From: Cephalothrix spiralis
Lineage: Eukaryota > Nemertea > Palaeonemertea > Archinemertea > Cephalotrichidae
Assembly (NCBI GenBank): GCA_032353305.1
Contig: JAUCNG010419577.1
Span: 1 to 10,126 of the forward strand
DNA length: 10,126 bases
Reading direction: 5' to 3'
Positions 7,198 to 10,126 of this stretch are shown piece by piece. The notes below the pieces were generated by a model. It ran no database searches and was not told the DNA's origin. It saw nothing but the letters and a program-made list of their open reading frames with translations. The translations under genes and the position numbers were made by a program. Positions within the stretch are counted from its first letter, which is position 1, and the number at the start of each line of letters is the position of its first letter.

Positions 7198-7311
7198 TTG
7201 GGGCTCTGTAGTCCGGGGCCTAAATATCCGTAGAGCCTTAATATATGGGTCCAATTGTCCTTGGGGCATAAATGTCTGGCTCCCAATTGTCTGTTGGGCC
7301 GAACTGACTGG
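7198..7311 (+). repeat. degenerate GGGGC minisatellite (~17-bp unit)
   Basis: About seven degenerate units of 13-18 bases follow the pattern GGGGC-C/A-TAAAT-T/G-TC-C/T-G, for example GGGGCCTAAATATCCG, GGGGCATAAATGTCTGG and TGGGCCGAACTGACTGG. CCAATTGTCC/CCAATTGTCT also occurs twice. It is clearly richer in G than its surroundings. Confidence 0.6.
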
Positions 7312-7372
7312 GCGTCACCCCTGTTTTAGATTATTATACCAATAGAAAATGAGGTATGTCCATCGGAAAGTG

Positions 7373-7396
7373 TCGATAGTGCACATTTGCTATCGA
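7373..7396. repeat. small hairpin before the tandem array
   Basis: TCGATAG (7373-7379) pairs with CTATCGA (7390-7396) around a 10-base loop containing GTGCAC-type sequence. It stands just before the first array unit. Confidence 0.5.
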
Positions 7397-7420
7397 TGTG
7401 CGTATCAGATTTTTTGCAAA

Positions 7421-8064
7421 CGCGTCATGATTACCATAGAAGATAGAAACATCATCATACTAACAAATCAATCTCCAGACGCTATCTTGGACCGGAACCT
7501 GAAATTCCGTCATGTTGGATGAGAAAATATTTACTCGAGCAAAGATCATCCCATACCCATGTGCACTTGGTACATTTGTGCGAATCGCGTCATGATTACC
7601 ATAGTCACCGGACGCCATTATTGAACGAAAGTAATTTGAAGTCATCTTGAACCGGAACCGGACGTTCCGCCATATTGGATGAAAATATATTTACTCGAGC
7701 AAAGATCATCCCATACCCATGTGCACTTGGTGCATTCGTGCGAATCGCGTCATGATTACCATAGTCACCGGACGCCATCTTTGAACGAAAGTAAATTGAA
7801 GTCATCTTCAACCGGACGTTCCGCCATGTTGGATGAGAAAATATTTACTCGAGCAAAGAGCATCCCATACCCATGTGCACTTGATGCATTTGTGCAAATG
7901 CGTCATGATTACCAGAGTCACCGGACGCCATCTTTGAACGAAAGTAAATTGAGTCATCTTGATCCGGAACCGGATGTTCCGCCATGTTGGATGAGAATAT
8001 ATTTACTCGGGAAAAGATCATCCCATACGCCATGTGCACTTGGTGCATTTGAGCGGACGCGTCA
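7421..8064 (+). repeat. tandem array of ~160-bp units
   Basis: The marker CGCGTCATGATTACC (or close variants) recurs at 7421, 7586, 7746, 7899 and 8058, giving periods of 165, 160, 153 and 159 bases. Each unit runs: CGTCATGATTACCATAGTCA, CCGGACGCCATCTTTGAACG, AAGTCATCTTGAACCGGAAC, CGTTCCGCCATGTTGGATGA, ATTTACTCGAGCAAAGATCA, CCCATACCCATGTGCACTTG, GTGCATTTGTGCG. The first unit is the most divergent and the middle ones the most alike. Unit lengths are not a multiple of three throughout. The open frames on both strands here (7460-7645, 7605-7811, 7679-8083, 7845-8048) repeat the same peptide words and are shadows of the array. This is too long-period and spacer-free to be a CRISPR array. Confidence 0.92.
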
Positions 8065-8084
8065 TAATACTATAGTAGCCTAAA

Positions 8085-8160
8085 TTAGTAATAGTTGATT
8101 TAAATTTTTACAAATTTGAAAATTTGAAAATTTAACTAATGCAATGACGACACAATACAA
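8085..8160. other. AT-rich centre of the fold-back element
   Basis: It contains AAATTTGAAAATTTGAAAATTT and a loose TAGTT...AACTA inverted match. It lies between the direct array on the left and its inverted counterpart on the right, so it would form the loop of the fold-back. Confidence 0.45.
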
Positions 8161-8170
8161 TTTAAGACGA

Positions 8171-8280
8171 GCGCACAAATGCACAAGTGCATTTAAAAAA
8201 ATGCACAAGTGCATTTAAAAGGATTGAAAGCCTATCGATCAGGTTTTCCTAATAATAAAGGCTGAACGTCCGTTTCCGGT
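8171..8280 (-). repeat. inverted partial unit of the ~160-bp array
   Basis: On the minus strand this reads GGAAACGGACGTTC..., then TGCACTTGTGCATTTGTGCG, in the same order as CCGGACGTTCC ... GTGCACTTGGTGCATTTGTGCG in the left array. The middle part has diverged or been replaced. ATGCACAAGTGCATTTAAAA is itself duplicated, at 8179-8198 and 8201-8220. Confidence 0.7.
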
Positions 8281-8428
8281 CCAAGATGACTTCCGGTGAC
8301 TTCTGATCCAAGATGGCGTCAGGTTCCGGTATTACGGTGATTTCCGATCTGATCCAAGATGGCGTCAGGTTCCGGTATTATGGTGATTTCCGATTTAAGA
8401 TGGTGTCCTGTTCGGTTATTTCCGGAGA
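8281..8428 (+). repeat. 46-bp tandem repeat with CCAAGATGGCG
   Basis: GATCCAAGATGGCGTCAGGT followed by TCCGGTATTA(C/T)GGTGATTTCC occurs at 8305 and 8351 (period 46), with a degraded third copy from 8392. On the minus strand it reads ACGCCATCTTGGATC and GGAAGTCATCTTGGACCGGAA, so it is an inverted, reworked version of the GACGCCATCTTTGAAC ... AGTCATCTTGAACCGG part of the left array. AAGATGGCG resembles the known YY1 core, but in a repeat this may mean nothing. Confidence 0.72.
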
Positions 8429-8549
8429 TTGAAATGCTGTTATGTTTTTTGGCATTAAAATTCCTTTAAAATTAAGTTAGAAATAGCGTTTAAAAAATGA
8501 TCTGAACTTTTATATTCAGTAAAATGATTACTCTTCTTATTGTTATACA
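8429..8549. other. right inner spacer of the fold-back element
   Basis: AT-rich sequence with no clear inverted partner in 7010-7190 was found here, so the arms do not match across this part. Confidence 0.45.
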
Positions 8550-8830
8550 TGTACCTGTCTATGTATATTTTTATTATTTTGTCATTTTTATATATGTCTT
8601 ATAAATGATAAATTGGTGAATTTTCCTGACAATAAACATTTACATGACGACCATTTACTTTTAATCGTTCTGCACAATGGTCGTGGCTTTTGCCCTTTTA
8701 CTGCTTTTTATATTTTATTTGGATATTTCTATTCATTTGAACAGTTAGACATAGAAATGTATAGAAAGTTATATAAAGTTTTGTAAATCACATACATACT
8801 TGTTTTTAACGTTGTTATGCTACTGAAAGG
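8550..8830 (-). repeat. fold-back element, right arm
   Basis: This is the inverted copy of 6701-7010. It includes the 41-base and 29-base exact matches described under the whole element. Its outer end, GTTATGCTACTGAAAGG, is a diverged inverse of the left CCGTTCAATGGCATAAC. Confidence 0.82.
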
Positions 8831-9310
8831 TAAAGCTAACGGTTTTTAAATGTCAAAATATGTATATTAAGTATGATATAGCTCATAAAAAATGGAATCT
8901 CTATAGTGATATCGGGACACTGTTTACAAGAAATACAAGGTGTAGAAAAGAGACTCAACGTGTTAAAAATACAATACGCAACCATGCATGGAGTTCTAGA
9001 CAATATCCCTATGTGATATACATGTAGTTAAAATCAAAAAATATTTATAATTGATTTTAATTTTTCATACAGATCTTATGGCGGCGTCTCATTTTACATT
9101 TCTGCATTCCGTGGCCAGTGGCCAGTGGCGCAAGTAATATATTTAAGCCTAATTAATACGACCTCCGAGTGCGCATGACAATCACATACTAGCTAATTAG
9201 ATACGAAATCGTTTCAAACAAGACGCTAGTACATGTGTATCCATGAATACCATCATGACCAGCAAGAAAATTTTTGCCCCCTTTAACCCCGCTTAGGGGC
9301 CATTCTTCCC
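8831..9310. other. intergenic DNA, no gene established
   Basis: A 55-codon + frame at 8860-9027 (contains SDIGTLFTRNTRCRKETQRV) has an unremarkable composition and matches nothing I know. At 9062-9085 the sequence TTTTCATACAG followed by ATCTTATGGCGGCG looks like a splice acceptor, but no donor or long frame follows. GTGGCCA is doubled at 9111-9125. CCCCGCTTAGGGG forms a small hairpin near 9287-9299. Confidence 0.45.
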
Positions 9311-9364
9311 ACCGAAAATTTGGTTACGTCAATTATTCTTTGAATATGAGAAATTTTCAACAAT

Positions 9365-9478
9365 AATGCGTCAAATGACCCCTAAATGTACTGCTGTCAT
9401 CATGCCCTAGTGTCACATTAGAATTTCCGGTTGCTGGGTAACAGGGCAATTTCCAAATTTTTGCGAAATTTCAAAAAT
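9365..9478 (+). repeat. 339-bp-spaced repeat, copy A
   Basis: TCAAATGACCCCTAAATG, then TCACATTAGAATTTCCGGTT, GCTGGGTAAC and CAATTTCCAAATTTTTGCGA align with copy B. The most alike part starts at 9421 here and at 9760 in copy B, 339 bases apart. It contains GTTGCTGGGTAAC, which resembles an RFX X-box, as does the copy B counterpart. Confidence 0.7.
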
Positions 9479-9498
9479 AACCCAATAAAGTATATTTT

Positions 9499-9520
9499 TA
9501 TTGGGTCCCTTGACCCAATA
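9499..9520. repeat. 9-bp stem hairpin in repeat copy A
   Basis: TATTGGGTC (9499-9507) and GACCCAATA (9512-9520) form a perfect 9-bp stem with a CCTT loop. A third CCCAATA lies upstream at 9481. Confidence 0.65.
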
Positions 9521-9671
9521 ATGGTCTTTAAATGTCAACTCCAATATAAAGAGACCGTATTTAAATTTAATTTTTTTGTGGTAGGGGGGGGGATTTTTTT
9601 TAGAAATAAGAAATTGAGTTTGGATGTTTCAAAATCGATGTATACTCTATTTAGCTCACAAATACGCTTAG

Positions 9672-9817
9672 TAATAGTGCAAATGACACCTCTCTTTGAT
9701 CCATGGCCCAGGGATCCCAGGATCATGGGCTTTCATAGGAGATCAAAAGCTTCACATTTGAATTTCCAATTGCTAGGCAACGGAGCGCGTTTCCAATTTA
9801 TTTTGCAAAATTATAAA
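9672..9817 (+). repeat. 339-bp-spaced repeat, copy B
   Basis: GCAAATGACACCTCTCTTTG, then TTCACATTTGAATTTCCAAT, TGCTAGGCAAC and GTTTCCAATTTATTTTGCAA mirror copy A in order. Copy B has about 30 extra bases in the middle, containing the palindrome GGGATCCC and inverted GATCC/GGATC words (9689-9724). Confidence 0.7.
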
Positions 9818-9928
9818 AACATTTTTCCGAAGGCCTTATATTTGACCCCAAATTTTTTTTTGGAAAATTTGTTTACGGTTATGGTCCTTTATAACATATA
9901 TAAACACCATCTGGGAGTTTTTGAATAA

Positions 9929-10072
9929 ATGTCTTGTGGAGATATTCTGAAATTAAACAAGATATTTTTATTTCATAAAATTCGGCCATCTAAAAAATTA
10001 TTTAATACAATAGTCAATATATAAAAGAAAAAGTTAAAAGCTTCAGACCTTTTTTTCAGGGGTGGAGCTGAA
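9929..10072. other. anonymous AT-rich DNA
   Basis: No gene or repeat boundary was seen. Confidence 0.5.
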
Positions 10073-10124
10073 CAAAGTGAACAAAAAGTTAGAAGTATTA
10101 TTACCCTTTTCTTTGTTTACTTTG
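10073..10124. repeat. inverted repeat at the window end
   Basis: CAAAGTGAACAAAAA (10073-10087) and the reverse complement of 10110-10124 (CAAAGTAAACAAAGA) agree at 13 of 15 bases, around a 22-base loop. It may be a MITE end or a simple hairpin; the window stops before its context can be seen. Confidence 0.5.
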
Positions 10125-10126
10125 CT

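Larger units (their letters stand above)
6701..8830. mobile_element. 2.1-kb fold-back type repeat element
   Basis: The two ends are long inverted copies. About 6701-7010 pairs with about 8550-8830, including two ungapped exact matches: 41 bases (6906-6946 with 8616-8656) and 29 bases (6832-6860 with 8674-8702). Between the arms lie a second copy of a 68-bp arm segment, a GGGGC minisatellite, a tandem array of units of about 160 bp, an AT-rich centre near 8085-8160, and a shorter inverted version of the array unit (8171-8428). The mirrored layout plus tandem arrays is that of fold-back DNA elements. No transposase frame is seen. The 134-codon frame at 7679-8083 is a translation of the tandem units. 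No target duplication was found, so the exact ends are uncertain and segmental inverted duplication is an alternative. Confidence 0.75.
9422..9928 (+). other. 165-codon open frame over a duplicated repeat, probably not a gene
   Basis: This is the longest open frame in the window. It follows a TAG at 9419-9421, has its first ATG at 9521 (135 codons from there) and ends at 9928. The translation carries its own duplication: LGNRAISKFLRNFKNNP near the start and LGNGARFQFILQNYKNIFPK about 113 residues later, because the DNA repeat spacing of 339 is a multiple of three. In copy B the base matching the upstream TAG stop reads TTG, so the frame stays open there. No domain, signal peptide or family is recognised, and composition is Phe/Asn/Lys-rich as expected from AT-rich DNA. 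I judge it a repeat by-product, but its length makes it worth a check. Confidence 0.55.

Noticed and set aside
7421-8064. Regular repeats that could suggest a CRISPR array
   Set aside because: The whole ~160-bp unit is repeated with no unique spacers, and the surrounding DNA is eukaryotic.
7460-8083. Overlapping open frames on both strands with repeated peptide words
   Set aside because: They follow the tandem units, change frame with unit length (153-165 bases) and occur on both strands, so they are shadows of the array.
8860-9027. 55-codon + frame with a basic middle part
   Set aside because: No family was recognised and no support came from splice sites or repeats; described only as part of the intergenic stretch.
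1-10126. tRNA, rRNA and tRNA-derived SINE signals
   Set aside because: Reading for A-box and B-box type promoter words and cloverleaf arms gave no convincing hit by eye.

Overview
This is AT-rich, gene-poor eukaryotic DNA, almost certainly intergenic or intronic sequence from an invertebrate nuclear genome. A bivalve mollusc is my best guess. The reasons are the many ACATGTA/TACATGT words, the AGCTCACTT...AAGTGAGCTTATG hairpin head of a repeat type I associate with bivalves, and the density of small non-autonomous DNA transposons. There is no bacterial layout: no operons, no ribosome-binding sites and no long coding frames. I find no confident protein gene, no tRNA or rRNA, no CRISPR array and no autonomous transposase.

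Layout. 1-860 is anonymous sequence, with 200-760 strongly T-rich on the + strand; an E-box palindrome sits at 4-15. 1137-1960 is copy 1 of a dispersed repeat (here 'family B') with internal CGCCGCTAGG-marked subrepeats. 1961-3296 is anonymous AT-rich DNA with a degenerate CCTACTTT repeat and a 20-bp perfect palindrome. 3297-3506 holds a weak minus-strand open frame. 3738-3926 is a textbook 173-bp hAT-type MITE with a perfect 8-bp target duplication. 4254-4455 holds the only stretch that reads like coding exon sequence (low confidence). 5085-6540 is family B copy 2, split by a 770-bp TIR element (5129-5898) carrying three near-identical palindromes.

6701-8830 is a roughly 2.1-kb fold-back element. 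Its outer arms are inverted copies of each other. Between them lie a 68-bp direct repeat, a minisatellite built on a unit of about 17 bp, four-plus copies of a unit of about 160 bp, and then a shorter inverted version of that unit. 8831-9270 is anonymous. 9311-9928 holds a 339-bp-spaced duplicated repeat over which a 165-codon open frame happens to run. The window ends in a truncated inverted repeat.

Nothing here works as a gene pathway. The story is one of nested and decayed transposons. The most informative points are the clean insertion history at 5085-5902, the hAT MITE at 3746-3918, and the composite mirrored architecture at 6701-8830. I did not find evidence for a new molecular system; the fold-back element is the best candidate for an undescribed repeat family.
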